The position numbers were made by a program, and so were the translations under genes. The notes under the pieces were generated by a model. It saw only the letters and a list, made by a program, of their open reading frames with translations. It had not been told where the DNA came from and ran no database searches. This document shows positions 42,302 through 53,089 of a DNA stretch of 64,000 bases, in pieces. Each line of letters opens with the position of its first letter. Positions within the stretch are counted from its first letter, which is position 1. This DNA comes from Lepidostoma basale (Eukaryota > Arthropoda > Insecta > Trichoptera > Lepidostomatidae): positions 402,001 through 466,000 of the forward strand of contig JAHDVF020001307.1 in NCBI GenBank assembly GCA_022606425.2, read 5' to 3'.

Positions 42302-42775
42302 AATATTTGACTTTTTTTTTAATGTGTACAAATACTTGTAGACAAATACGGGATTTTGTCTACAAGTATTTGTATACTTTCAAAAAACAAAATGTTGAAT
42401 AAAAACTGGTCAAAGTTAAAAGCGTATAAAAATTGAAAAGTTTTCTCCGGGCGTTGTACAGTAATGTGTGATAATTGGGTTGATAGCCTTTCACATTACA
42501 TTAATAGAGATTTTCTGCTTAATGTTTACATCTAGGCTTAATAGATAGCGCTAGTGTAGATTGAACTAAAATATGTGAAATGTTTCTCAACATAGTAGCA
42601 TATATACAACTTACAAAAAACTAATTGTCAGACGTGGTGCTCGTAAAAAAGGCGGAATGGGGAATGTTGTATTACATAAAGCGATCGCTTAACCCAGTCC
42701 TGTAAACGCCTCGATCACCATATTCTGTTTCCAAATACCTTACATCTTCGTCTCTATTGAGATACAATTACTATT
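42302..42775 (-). mobile_element. PAL-Y element, minus-orientation copy
   Basis: Begins with a Y-module hairpin (arms 42327-42346 and 42355-42374, 20 bp exact), contains GCATTAAGCAG-type body and the complement of CCATTGGTTGGG-type sequence, and ends CATCTTCGTCTCTATTGAG. Confidence 0.7.
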
Positions 42776-42905
42776 CAAAATATTTATTTTGAAAACTGAA
42801 TATCATACTCGCACTAATGATAACAAGGCAAATTTGTTTTTTTGCGAGTATTTCTAAGTATTACAGTATTTTACATATATAATATACATTTTTTTTTTAT
42901 TATAG

Positions 42906-42946
42906 GTAAGGGAATAAAAGACACTTATAAGTTGAAGCGATTTATG
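42906..42946 (+). CDS. candidate host exon (41 nt)
   Basis: Acceptor TTTTTTTTTTATTATAG, donor ATG/GTAAGT. With one base carried from the 27217 exon it reads KGIKDTYKLKRFM after a junction codon, ending in phase 0. An alternative acceptor at 42910 would also keep the frame. Short, and unrecognised. Confidence 0.35.
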
Positions 42947-43059
42947 GTAAGTTTGATATTATTTAAAATGTATTACTATAACATCACAAAAATCTATACA
43001 TTAATAAAATGTATTTCTATTTTTTCATTCATTTACTTACGTAAGCCATAAATGATTCA

Positions 43060-43266
43060 AGAAGCCTTGTTTCTTTGATGATATCGGCTAATTATGTAGT
43101 GTAATATGGGAGTCTGGGTGTCCGTTCTTTGAACATGACAGTACCAGTCTCTTTTTCGCCGTCTGCTCCATCTTATAATATCCTCAACTTCCCATATCTC
43201 TCTTATTGTAGTGTTCCTCCCGCGATCTCTCAGTGTCTTGCCTGCTATCGTCCTCAGTGTCTTAAC
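43060..43266 (-). mobile_element. LINE-B internal fragment
   Basis: The minus frame has KTLRTIAGKTLRDRGRNTTI, REIWEVEDIIRW and RKRDWYCHVQR. Confidence 0.65.
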
Positions 43267-43271
43267 ATACA

Positions 43272-43893
43272 ATAACGATAATAATAATAATAATAATAAT
43301 AATAATTAGGCTAATTTGTATAGCGCCGTTTTCGTGAATAGCTCACCTCAAGGGCGCTTTGACAATGTTTTTAGTCATGAGAGCTGCATGTGACACCAGC
43401 TATCAGATAACCGTTGTTTACATTTTATGGGATATTTTGAAAAGGTGGGTTTTTAGGTGATATTTAAAGTCTGTCGGATTGTCAATGCATCTGAGGCGTG
43501 CAGGAAGCATATTCCAGGCGGACGGACCTGCCACTGCGAAGGCCCGATCTCCGAAATTTGTACGGGGGTTGCGCTTTGGCTCAACTAATCTGCCTATTGC
43601 CGAGGAGTTTGCTGATCGAAGCGTAGATTGCCGCAAGTTAGGGCTATCAGCAACACAAAGTTCAGATATATAGGCTGGTGCCATTCCGTGAAGCGCTTTA
43701 AAAACCGTCCAGCATGTTTATACTGGATTCTTTCAGGACGCTTGAGCCAATGAAGATCTTTTAGATGTTGTGAAATATGCGAGTTTTTTGGAACACCTTT
43801 TATAAGTCGTGCTGCCGCATTGAAAACGGATTGAAGTTTGTTCGTTTGTTTCTTGGGTATGTTGGCATATATGCCGTTGCAATAGTCGAGTCG
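43272..43893 (-). mobile_element. LINE-F 3' end with (AAT)n tail
   Basis: An AATAATAATAATAATAATAA tail complement, GGCGCTATACAAATTAGCC-type 3' UTR, then APAYISELC, RAFAVAGPSAWNMLP and DYCNGIYANIPKKQ upstream. One deletion near the HLKDLHW-VFKAL segment. Confidence 0.85.
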
Positions 43894-44312
43894 TTAAAAT
43901 TGATATTATTTATGTAAGGTTGTTCTTTAACAAAATTCATGCACTGAACGGAATTGCAACACATCCGTCTTGTATTATGGAGAGGGTAACGTTTTTACTG
44001 GTAGAAGAAGGAGAGGGGGGCGGGGATGCAGGTGAACTTAGACAGCTTCTCTCTCCCCCCTGCCCCCCTGCACTAATATCAAGTACCACTTGCGGGACGA
44101 GCGGACTTTCACCTTTTCTGCCGTCCTGGCACCAGTCAGCTGACATGACACAGTTTACTGGCTTTTGGCATCGTTTTGCAAATTTGCAAATGCAGATGCA
44201 ACAAGAATTTTTACAATGCTAATATCAGCAACATAATCTTATTTACCTTATAGGGTTTTGATCAATTTTCCTCTGTACAGTTATATATAGACTTTATTGT
44301 GTATTTATTGTA
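43894..44312. other. no gene recognised
   Basis: A GC-rich patch (43985-44110) with CCCCCTGCCCCCC. Frames of 100 and 69 codons overlap here on opposite strands without any recognised domain. Confidence 0.4.
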
Positions 44313-44320
44313 TTGTGTAG

Positions 44321-44841
44321 CTAGAATGGCAGTGCACAATGGTGTTCTTCTACCGACCCTTATGTATGGAAGCGAAGCATGGAACTGGCAAAGGAAGGAT
44401 GAAAGTAGAATAAATGCAGTAGAAATGAGATCTCTTAGACGAATGTGTGGATATTCTGTGTATGATAGAATGTCGAATGAAAATATAAGAAGTGAATGCG
44501 GTGCGAATGATGGTGTCATGAACAAAATAATGAAAGGATCATTAAGATGGTTTGGACATATGGAAAGAATGAATGAAGAAAGAATGGTAAAAAAATTATG
44601 TTAATGATGTAAATGGAACCAGAAATAGAGGAAGACCGAGGAAAACGTGGCACGATCAAATAATTCAAATATTGAATGTCGGCCATGTGAGGAGTCAGAG
44701 AAATCGACGCGCGTGCATGACACGATGTATGAATGTTGAGGAAGCGAGAGAAATATGTCAGGAAAGAAAGGTGTGGCAGTCCATTCTTTCTGCCTACCCC
44801 TTCGGGGAGACGGCGTGATGGTTAGTTAGTTAGTTAGTTTT
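44321..44841 (+). mobile_element. LINE-A 521-bp copy with 8-bp TSD
   Basis: TTGTGTAG at 44313-44320 and 44842-44849. The frame HNGVLLPTLMYGSEAWNWQ continues to VKKLC, where a 2-base loss shifts it. 3' hairpin CCCCTTCGGGG and (TTAG)n. Very close to the 37746 copy. Confidence 0.9.
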
Positions 44842-44896
44842 TTGTGTAGATATAAACGAGTTGTTGCGCCTGGTTACAGAAATTTTCAACCTCTAA

Positions 44897-45293
44897 GACT
44901 AATTGTGTGGTAAATCTGTATATGATAGAATGTCAAATTCAGGCTTTACACCTTTATTTATCTTCGACAGCGTCAGCACAGACTATTTTATCTCCCAGCA
45001 TGCAGAACCAACTCAGGTGATGCCGGTGGGGAGAGCATGTAAACTGGTGAACATGATCGCTTCGGAGATCAACGTCTTTCATATTCGTAAAAGTACATTC
45101 AGAAGACAAATACCCTTGACTTTGGAGAGTATCTTGTATTCCTAATGTCGAATCATCTCTCATGCGTTCCTGGTATTATATATTTTTTATATTCTACCTG
45201 TTCTCAATAGATGTCTTAAACTATAATTGTTGTTGGTAATATTTTTTGAGAAAATTAACTGATTTGATTTGATTTGATTTGATTTGATTTGAT
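44897..45293 (+). mobile_element. LINE-A scrap followed by LINE-G with (TTTGA)n tail
   Basis: 44897-44942 matches CGKSVYDRMSN of LINE-A. 44950-45293 is LINE-G: AEPTQVMPVGRACKLV, SEINVFHIRKSTFRRQIP, the 3' UTR and six TTTGA units. The best LINE-G 3' end here. Confidence 0.8.
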
Positions 45294-45421
45294 TATTATT
45301 ATTAAAGAAAGAAAACAGTGTTTTAATTCACACAAAAAAATTATAAAAAATTATTAAACTTTGATAATAAGCCATTACTTGGTGGTTGGACTTAATTAAA
45401 CACCACTATATTTGTGAGGAT

Positions 45422-45465
45422 GAGGGCCTACCGGTTTCGCTCTATGCGAACTTCTTCAGGGCTTA
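45422..45465 (-). ncRNA. hammerhead ribozyme-like motif
   Basis: Stem I GCC/GGC, CTGAAGA core, extra A, stem II GTTC/GAGC (4 bp, one G-U, 5-nt loop), GAAAC, self-complementary ACCGGT, GUA site. All key residues present. Confidence 0.6.
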
Positions 45466-45499
45466 TACATACTGTAAGTAAACTGTCTGGTAGTATGTG

Positions 45500-45542
45500 T
45501 AAAGCTTTGAGGAAGGTCGCATAGAGCGAAACCAGTAGGCCA
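45500..45542 (+). ncRNA. hammerhead-like motif, degenerate
   Basis: TTGAGGA core (C3 and position 7 changed), GAAAC kept, ACCAGT no longer fully self-complementary, GUA site. Confidence 0.4.
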
Positions 45543-45621
45543 TCGTCCTCACAAATAAAGTGGTTGTATACCAAGTACAAAAAGTGTTTAATTAAATGTT
45601 AAATAATTATTGTTAAATTTT

Positions 45622-46716
45622 AACTAACTAACTTACCATCGCGCCGTCTCCCCGGAGGGGTAGGCAGAAAGAATGGAACGCCACACTGTTCTGTCCTGAC
45701 ATACGTCTCTCGATTTCTCTACATTCATACATCTTGTCATCAACGCACGTCGATTTTTCCGACTCCTCACGTGACCGACATTCAATATTTGGTTGATTTG
45801 TTCGTGCTACGTTTTCCTCGGCCTTCCTCTATTTCTAGCTCCATTCACGCCGTTTACCTTCTTTACCATTCTGTCTTCACTCATTCTTTCCATGTGTCCA
45901 AACCATCTTAATGACCCTTTCCTTATTTTGTTCATAACACTTTCATTCGCACCACATTCACTTCTTATACTTGCATTTGTCTCTCTATCATATACAGATT
46001 TGTCACACATTCATCTTAGAGATCTCATTTCTACTTCATTTATTCTACTTTCATCCTTCTTTTGCCAGTTCCATGCTTCACTTCCATACATAAGGGTCGG
46101 CACAAGAACACCATTGTACACTGCCATCTTAGCTTTTTTGGATAGGCTTTTGTTTGCGATGACACCTTTAAGTGCACCATTTATTCTGTTTTTTTTTTTT
46201 TTTTATAAAGGAACATAGAAGTTCCCGCCACATACCCGAGGCTGTTATAGGGCGTAGCGGCGCCCTTTTATCAGCCTCGCTCGTACACTCCCTGGGCCTG
46301 TCCCCGGTCCATCCGGGACTTACATTTAAATACGGCAACAACAAGGGGGTGCCAGACCACATTTAATCTACTGAATCTCACTTCTATGCTCCGCTGTACT
46401 TTATTGAATAAATAAATAAGCATAATATATAATACATGAACATTTGTGGAATATTATATAAAAGATAAAATATACACCACAGGAATATACAGCGGGAAGA
46501 ACAGGAGAAGCAGAGGAGACAAATGCGGGATGGGAAAAAATAAATAATAATAATAACGTAGAGTACAGTTTTTGGCATGTAGGACAAAGGACGAGGTTTA
46601 GGAAGCATTTCATAGTATTAAATAAATAAATAAAACCACTGCACAAATTATTATATTGGCCAACATTTATTCTGTTGCCTGCCCCAACCCTTCTTTCAAT
46701 ATCCTTCTTTCAATAT
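45622..46716 (-). mobile_element. LINE-A copy split by LINE-K
   Basis: 45622-46188 (tail CTAACTAACTTACC, CCCCGGAGGGG, coding back to GALK) and 46675-46716 (ATDIERRVGAG complement, partly duplicated) are joined across the insertion. Confidence 0.8.
46189..46663 (-). mobile_element. LINE-K 3' end, poly-A tail, 11-bp TSD
   Basis: CATTTATTCTG at 46178-46188 and 46664-46674. A T16 tract is the complement of a poly-A tail. Near the tail the minus strand reads EADKRAPLRPITASGMWREL. A related piece is at 24648. The upstream frames are broken. Confidence 0.8.
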
Positions 46717-46742
46717 TGGTAAATTTTAAATTTAATTTATAT

Positions 46743-46782
46743 GATTCTCCCGATGTTTAAAGCCTTCGAAACATGACAAGAA
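46743..46782 (+). ncRNA. hammerhead remnant (ACATGT family)
   Basis: CTCCCGATG, then deletion of the stem II 5' arm, CCTTCGAAACATGAC. The cleavage triplet is GAC. Inactive. Confidence 0.4.
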
Positions 46783-46849
46783 AAATAAACTAAAAAGAGG
46801 AAAAAAACAGCGTTTTAATTCACAAAAAATCAATTTAATCGTTATTAAA

Positions 46850-47562
46850 TCTTAGATTCAATTCCATTTTTTATTTTTATGATTATTTGAATCTATTATT
46901 ATAATCGTTGAAATTGGTTTCGTGAAGATGAGATATTAAATTACAGGCTTGAACGCCAGATTAACAGTTTCTGAAAGAAAATAACAGCTGTGTAGAGACC
47001 GCTTCGTTCTTTATATCGATGACCTTGAAATCTATTTGCGATATTGTGTTTTCATCTCATCGGATATGCAATTTGCATCAGATTGGTGAAACAGTTAACT
47101 TTTTGGGTTAGAGTACAAGGTGTTCTGAATCATACGAACGCTTTTAAAATAATAAATTGTAATTTATATGTGCATGCATCAACAGTAATAATTTCTTCTT
47201 CGTCCTTCGTTTGCTCACTGCTTAGGGTCGCGATCCATGGAGGTGTCTGTGACTGACGATAACTTTTTAACATCCAATAATAAAAGTTGAAATAGCGACG
47301 TCGAAGACAGACAAAAAATATGCAAATCTTTAAAAATTTTAGAGGGATGCAAATGGAGTTGAAACTGTTTGCTTCTATGATCATTCTGGTATTTTAATTT
47401 ACAAGCAATAAGTCATTTTATGAAAAATGGTCTTACAGTTAGAATACACTCCCGATTTTCCAAGATAGAGGCGAAAAAAATCCTGTATAATCGATTTCCC
47501 GGTTAATACAAAAACCTGAAAAAAATGTAAAAAAAAAAAAATTTAAACTGATAAATTGGATA
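46850..47562. other. no gene recognised
   Basis: AT-rich, no feature. Confidence 0.5.
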
Positions 47563-47660
47563 ATAGAGCTCCATTTTTATGAATTACTCGTCTCAAGGGC
47601 GCTGTGGAAAATGATCCGTTTTATGAACTAGATAAACAAAATAATAATAATTAACATATT
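47563..47660 (-). mobile_element. LINE-F-like 3' UTR remnant
   Basis: TCTCAAGGGCGCTGTGG and AATAATAATAATT resemble the LINE-F end. Low support. Confidence 0.35.
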
Positions 47661-48567
47661 TTGTATGAGTGCTGCACCTGATGTAGTCGATCAGCCAATG
47701 ATAATTTGAAAAGGTGCGTTTTGTTGACTGGCTTACTTAATTTTTCACCACCATTTGACATTTGTCGGATGCAGTGTCTCTGTTTAAAACGCGTTAAAAA
47801 CGTTAGAAGACGCATTGAAATCACTTTGTAATTTCATTTCATTGAAAAAGTGTTATTTTAGCGACAATGTTTCATGAGTATGAACTACACTGCGGGTGCT
47901 TTATTGCAATCTCGAAACTTTACGACACGAAAATATAGCCACAAACGTATGTTGGCGGTGGCATAAATGTCATTTTGACAGATTTGAGTATTATAAGTAC
48001 TATTGTGTAATATTTTTGTTTTTAAAAATATTTTTTCAATGACTCGAGTGTCCCAGATCACATGACCCCGGAAAATCGGTAGTATACTGTATTATTATTA
48101 AATATTCGTAAAATATATTAGATTGAATTTAGGTTCGGACCTACCGGATTTTTTTTTAATGTCTTGTGAACCTTTTACAAACGTATCAAGTTGTAAAGGT
48201 ATGTTATATGAACGAGATCTCTATACCCGGATGTGAATTACCGTCCAATCACAGTAATAAGTTAGTCGGGATTATAACGGAGATTGCGCCGGGTGCTCGC
48301 GAATAGGCGATCGATAACCGAAGTGCAGGAGAGACTAATGCCAGACATCATGCAACCCATAAAAATACGCGACTGTATTGTCAAAAGACCAATCAAATTT
48401 TATTATCGCCGTTTGAGGATTGTTATTAAAGCACCGGGAATGCCTGAGGACATGGTTAAGGCCGGCGAACAAATAGGCACTATCGATAATAATTTCTATA
48501 CAAGAATCGCAAACAAAATCTACACACGAAAGTCACTTATTTACGAGTGTCTTTCAAATAATTAATA
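47661..48567. other. no gene recognised
   Basis: A 93-codon plus frame at 48284-48565 (starting MRRVLANRRSITEVQERL) is unrelated to any family I know. It overlaps no repeat, so a small gene fragment cannot be excluded. Confidence 0.35.
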
Positions 48568-49485
48568 TTTTAATTGTATCTCAATAGAGACGAAGATGCA
48601 AATTGGAAACTGAATATGGTTGATCAAGGTGTTTACAGGACTTATGACCTGTCATTGGTTGGGTTAAGCGCACGCTTTATGTAATTACAACATTCCCCAT
48701 TCCACCTTTCTTTATGACCATATATGACAAATTTTTGGAAGTTGTATATATGTTAAAGTCCTATGCCAGATTTCACATGTCAGTTTCAATGCGCCATCTA
48801 TGAAGATTTTGATTATATATGTTAATCTTTTTTTTTAGATTAATCTATATAATCTACATACTAACGCCATCTTTGGAGATTTATGTTTATTAAGCATTAA
48901 GCAGAACATCTTTTTAACACAATGTGAAAGGCTACCCGCCTATTAGCACATTGTTAGAAGCCGCCTGGAGATGTCACTCCTATCTATATGCCAAACTTAA
49001 ACCAGATATGTATTACAATATTTTTTGAATGTATACTTATACTTGTATACGAATACTGGATTTCACCCATTGCGGGTTGTCAATTCATGATTTAATTGTA
49101 TCTCAATAGAGACGAAGATGCAAATTAGAAACTGAATATGGTTGATCAAGGTGTTTACAGGACTTATGACCTTTAATTGAAATTTCTTGCTAGAAGTTCT
49201 TCTTTTGAGAAGTTCACCTTTGGTCTGTTCCTGAAATCGGGCTGGCCACTCTTGGGAGGTTGACTCCCAACTATCTCTCCATCTTTTTGAATGTATACAA
49301 ATACTTGTAGACGAATACTGGATTTTACCCATTGCGGGCTATCATTTCAAGGATTAATTGTATCTCAGTAGAGACGAAGATGCAAATTGTGAACAGAATA
49401 TGGTAGTTTACAGGACTTATGACCTGTCATTGGTTGGGTTAAGAACATTCCCCATTCCACCCTTCTTAAGACCACCATGTCTGAC
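48568..49485 (+). mobile_element. PAL-Y, three units in tandem
   Basis: TAATTGTATCTCA(A/G)TAGAG starts units at about 48573, 49094 and 49355. Each of the first two is followed by body and Y module (TACTTGTA..GACGAATACTGGATTT). Unit 2 holds LINE-B sequence (49173-49285). Unit 3 is cut by LINE-B at about 49490. Confidence 0.75.
49173..49285 (-). mobile_element. LINE-B scrap inside PAL-Y
   Basis: The minus frame reads KRWRDSWESTSQEWPARFQE and QTKGELLKRR. Confidence 0.55.
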
Positions 49486-49489
49486 AAAT

Positions 49490-49770
49490 TTTTGGAAGTT
49501 GTTCGGCGGTCTTTTGAGGGGACGGCAGCCGGCAGGAATCAGATGCGCCACAGCGTGTGGAATTCTGGTGGGATCCATCCTCTGCACGTGCGCATTCCAG
49601 TATCTTCTGCGTTGTCTGCCCCATCTTACGACATCCACCTTGCAGATCTCGCGGATAGCCGTGTTCCTTACCCTATCTCGAATAGTCCTTCCTGCTATCA
49701 TCCTCAGCGTCCTCATCTCTGCCACCCGTTCTTTAGCCTTCTGGTAGAAGTTCATTTTAAATAATGAATA
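49490..49770 (-). mobile_element. LINE-B internal fragment
   Basis: The minus frame has KERVAEMRTLRMIAGRTIRD, RVRNTAIREICKVDVVRWG, RRRYWNAHVQRM and then CRPLKRPPNNFQK. Well preserved. Confidence 0.75.
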
Positions 49771-49850
49771 GTTATTTGAACCCAATGACTGTATACAACT
49801 TTTTAATTATTGATTTTAATGACAAGGTAGCTAATCTACTGCCAATTTAC
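49760..49850 (-). mobile_element. SINE-2 3' region
   Basis: TTATTTGAACCCAATGACTG and AAGGTAGCTAATCTAC match the 3' body of SINE-2. The tRNA head is missing. Confidence 0.6.
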
Positions 49851-50112
49851 AACTAACCAATTAACTAACTAACCATCACGCCGGCTTCCAAACCACTTTA
49901 ATGATCCTTTCATTAATTTGTTCATAACACTTTCATTCGCACCGCATTCGTTTATTATTTCTTCATTCGACACTCTCTTATCTTACACGGTTTTCCACAC
50001 ATTAATCTAAGAGATCTCATTTCTACCACATTTATCCTACTTCCATCCTTCTTTTGCCAAATCCATACTTCGCTTCCATACATAAGAATAGGGGTACAAG
50101 AGCAATATTGTC
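49851..50112 (-). mobile_element. LINE-A copy with large internal deletion
   Basis: TAACTAACTAACCATCACGC joins directly to the GSLKWFG complement, skipping roughly 270 bp, then continues to MYGSEVW. Confidence 0.7.
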
Positions 50113-50116
50113 ATTT

Positions 50117-50314
50117 CATTGTAACCGGGTGGTGGTCTAGGGGATAGAACGCTTGGCTCTGATCCAGGGGACATGGGTTCAAGCCTGGACACGACCAGAT
50201 TCCTTCTTCGTAATAATGAGCTATTTTCTGCTCACATTGAAGATTGTAAAATAAATTCTAATATCATTGATGTAAATCCTTGATATTAGTCTTTTAAAAA
50301 AAAAAAAAAAAAAA
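50117..50314 (+). mobile_element. SINE-1 with poly-A tail
   Basis: GGTGGTCTAGGGGATAGAAC and GGGTTCAAGCCTGG (B box), a body ending AATCCTTGATATTAG, then A18. The best SINE-1 copy. Confidence 0.85.
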
Positions 50315-50324
50315 TTGTCATATG

Positions 50325-50440
50325 AATTCTGCAACAGACCAAATACAGTGTTTTAATCACATTGCTATCGCCGGGAATCGAACCCGGGACTTCGGTGTGG
50401 CAGTCATAGCTCTTGCCACTCTGCCACGAATGTCGTTTAG
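50325..50440 (-). mobile_element. SINE-2 tRNA-related head
   Basis: The minus strand has GTGGCAGAGTGGCAAGAGC (A box) and GGGTTCGATTCCCGG (B box). 3' truncated. Confidence 0.75.
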
Positions 50441-51149
50441 ATAAGTATGTCAAAATATTTATTACAATACGTTGAATGTGAACCTTTTTTGCTTTCATCT
50501 GGGCGGAGACACGAAGTGCCGGCTAGTTACGTAGTTATTCGTTAGGAATATGCCAGCGGGGTGCAATCTTCACACAAAACGCGGTCCAACAATAAAAAAT
50601 AACTCCCATACTGCAGAAATGCGTCGATTGTGAGAATCCAAGCTATGAAGACCACGGCGACAGAACGAAGCTTTTTGAAAATGTCCTTTGTCGGGCCGAC
50701 AACATGTCAAATAAGCTCGGTAGAGACGTCCTAGAAAATAAACAATACGAGGATTCTTTGTGTAATCTAACACCGCATTGGCAAACCAATATACGTTGGA
50801 AGCGAATATCGGTCCAGATGACTAGAGAGTGTCCAGGCGATTTATGACATCTGCAGAGTATCCCATCACTTTGAAATTATTGCACAGAATTTATCTTTTG
50901 AGCTATACAGACCCCTGTTGGGCAATCATTGTGACACTTAAATAGTTTGCGCAGTGAGAAATTTGGTGCTAGGCGAATCTAATTTGGGAGTAAAAGCAAA
51001 TAAACGCCTTCTTCTGTATCTTTTCTTTACAAACTATTAACCGTCGAATAGTTTTTTTAATATTGTTTTGCTAGTTCTTTGTATGGTACAGCTCAATTTT
51101 TATAGAAAACTATCCAACTATTCATCTAGAAAAAATCTGAAATTCATAA
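50441..51149. other. no gene recognised
   Basis: No supportable frame. Nothing repeat-like noticed. Confidence 0.45.
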
Positions 51150-51340
51150 TAATAATATGCTAACTTTTAAAGCGCCGTTTTTGTGATGTAATCACCTCAA
51201 GGGCGCATTAAGACGTGTTTTAAATCTAAAAATCTTAATGTGACCGCTTAGAAAACGATCGGTTTAAAAGTATAGTAGAACAAAGTATAAATGTTTAGAT
51301 TGGGTATGAAATATGAAATATCATATTTTGTTTCCTTTAT
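51150..51340 (-). mobile_element. LINE-F subfamily 3' UTR
   Basis: AAAGCGCCGTTTTTGTGATG and CAAGGGCGCATTAAGACG. Matches the 53090 copy, including GGGTATGAAATATGAAA. Confidence 0.6.
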
Positions 51341-51549
51341 TGTTTTCTTGATTATTATGCTTACTGTTGTTTAGCTCAGGGATATTACTAAATGAATGTT
51401 ATTACTGAATCCATGTTGAAGATAATACTGCTAATTCGACTTAAATGGGTATTACATATTGTTTTTAAACAGTGATATAAAAATTATGAAAAATATACAT
51501 AATATTTTTTTTAAATAAACCAGATATTTAGTTAAAATCCACTAAGGTT

Positions 51550-51590
51550 GATGGTTTCGACAGGTTTCGGCTTTCATCTTCTGGATTTCC
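51550..51590 (-). ncRNA. doubtful hammerhead-like motif
   Basis: The minus strand reads CAGAAGATGAAAGCC, GAAAC, CTGTC, GAAACC. Stem II is lost and stem III is not self-complementary. Confidence 0.25.
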
Positions 51591-51634
51591 CAATTTTAAT
51601 AAGTATATTTAAATATAAAACGAATTATTAAACT

Positions 51635-52050
51635 ATCCAACTAACTAACCATCACGCCATTTCCCCGGAGGGGTAGGCAGAGAGGATGGATCGCCACAAT
51701 GCTCTGTCCTGGCATACCTCTCGGGGTCCTCTACATTCATACATCGTACCATGCACGCACGTCGATTATTCCGACTTCAAATGTCTTATTCCACCTTTTA
51801 GTAATTGATTAATTTGGTCATGCCATGTTTTCCTCAGTCGTCCTCGGCTTCTTTTTCCACTCACGCTGCTTGTGTACAACTTTTTAACCATTCTACTCTC
51901 ATACATTCGTTCCATATGTCCAAACCATCTCAGCTGCTACGTTACTGCCATACAATTCTTGAAAATAGTTCATCCATCTTTCTTGTACACTCTTATCTGT
52001 CAGCATTCTTCTGTCTTCTTCCAGAATTGCTTTCACTGGTCATAAAATGA
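51635..52050 (-). mobile_element. LINE-A 3' end joined to an upstream polyprotein piece
   Basis: 51635-51933 is a TCC-loop-subfamily 3' end (CCCCGGAGGGG). 51934-52050 jumps to the region between endonuclease and RT (EEDRRMLTDKSVQERWMNYF), so a large internal deletion is inferred. Confidence 0.65.
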
Positions 52051-52605
52051 ATACGTACTCTATTGAGAGCATTTTATACTTTTGCATATCTAAAATAACT
52101 TATTATTCTAGCAACTTATGACTTCGCGTTACTCCCTACTAATCTGCTACATACGCACTATGATATTTCAATATTCGAACTACCGGTTTGAAAACCAGAA
52201 TAGAAGATACTTTGAACCTATAATTACTTCACTTTATATATGAGTTATCGACGTATTTATCTAACGTGCAATTTAAACAATCAGATTAGTACAATCGCAC
52301 TGTGGAGGTGTTTACTGTTGCGGACTTGGAGTGTCGATAAGAAAGCCCGAGTGCCGGTAATAAAGTGCGTGAAAGATAACTCAACACCGGTCAGCACCGT
52401 TAAATTGCCTGCCGATAAAGCTGCAATGGGTAATTGTTATTAGGAACTCTGAGTTGGAAGATAAAAACGTTTTTACGAAAAGTGAAACAAGTTGCAAGAC
52501 CATCGATAAACCTGATACATCTTCGAGAAAAAATTTCATTAATTAAACCGAATTTTTTTTATGCATTAAAACACCTTTTTTCTGATTTTCAGTTTATATA
52601 ACTTC
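52051..52605. other. no gene recognised
   Basis: A 67-codon plus frame at 52240-52443 (ending KAAMGNCY) lacks any known domain. Confidence 0.35.
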
Positions 52606-52611
52606 TATGAA

Positions 52612-52722
52612 GTCCAAAAATTTGATCCATACATCCTCTGCCATTCATAAAGGCACCTTGCACATCCCAAACTTTATCACTCGTAAATTTTCTTACTCTT
52701 TCTATTAAAATTCTGCCATAGA
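52612..52722 (-). mobile_element. LINE reverse-transcriptase domain scrap
   Basis: RILIERVRKFTSDKVWD and VQGAFMNGRGCMDQIFGL match the RT block R..R.D.QGGFR.GRSC.DQIF. Probably LINE-A, upstream of the usual truncation points. Confidence 0.7.
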
Positions 52723-52794
52723 CAACGAGCATGAACTACAAGTCCTGGTGAATTGTATGTATGAGGTATGCATGCGAAATGATCTGATGTTGAA

Positions 52795-53050
52795 TGCTAA
52801 TTTGTTCATAACACCATCATTCGCATCGCATTCACTTATTATATTTTCATTCGACACTCTATCATACACAGAGTATCACACATTCGTCTAAGAGATCTCA
52901 TTTCTACTGCATTTATTCTACTTTCATCCTTCTTTTGCCAGTGCCATGCTTCGCTTCCATACATAAGGGTCGGTAAAAGAACACCAATGTGCACTGCCAT
53001 TCTAGATTTTTTGGATAGGTTTTTGTTTGCGATGACAACTATTATTGATG
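52795..53050 (-). mobile_element. LINE-A internal fragment
   Basis: The minus frame has VIANKNLSKKSRMAVHIGVL, LMYGSEAWHWQKKDESRIN and RRMCDTLCMI. Confidence 0.75.
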
Positions 53051-53089
53051 ACAACTATGATTATTATTGAATGGTGCACTTAATAATAA

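Larger units (their letters stand above)
45371..45597. mobile_element. palindromic hammerhead element (GCGAAACC family)
   Basis: Arms TTTGTGAGGATGAGGGCC and its complement, extended by AAACAC/GTGTTT flanks. It contains outward-facing minus and plus ribozyme-like units. Confidence 0.75.

Noticed and set aside
43985..44110. CpG island or promoter
   Set aside because: C/G-rich mainly through homopolymers, few CpG, no nearby exon.
48284..48565. 93-codon open frame as a host gene
   Set aside because: No recognisable domain, no splice signals and no promoter evidence. Kept only as an unassigned frame.
48568..49485. CRISPR-like or satellite array
   Set aside because: Only three units, each hundreds of bp long and interrupted by LINE sequence. 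This is a tandem transposon insertion.
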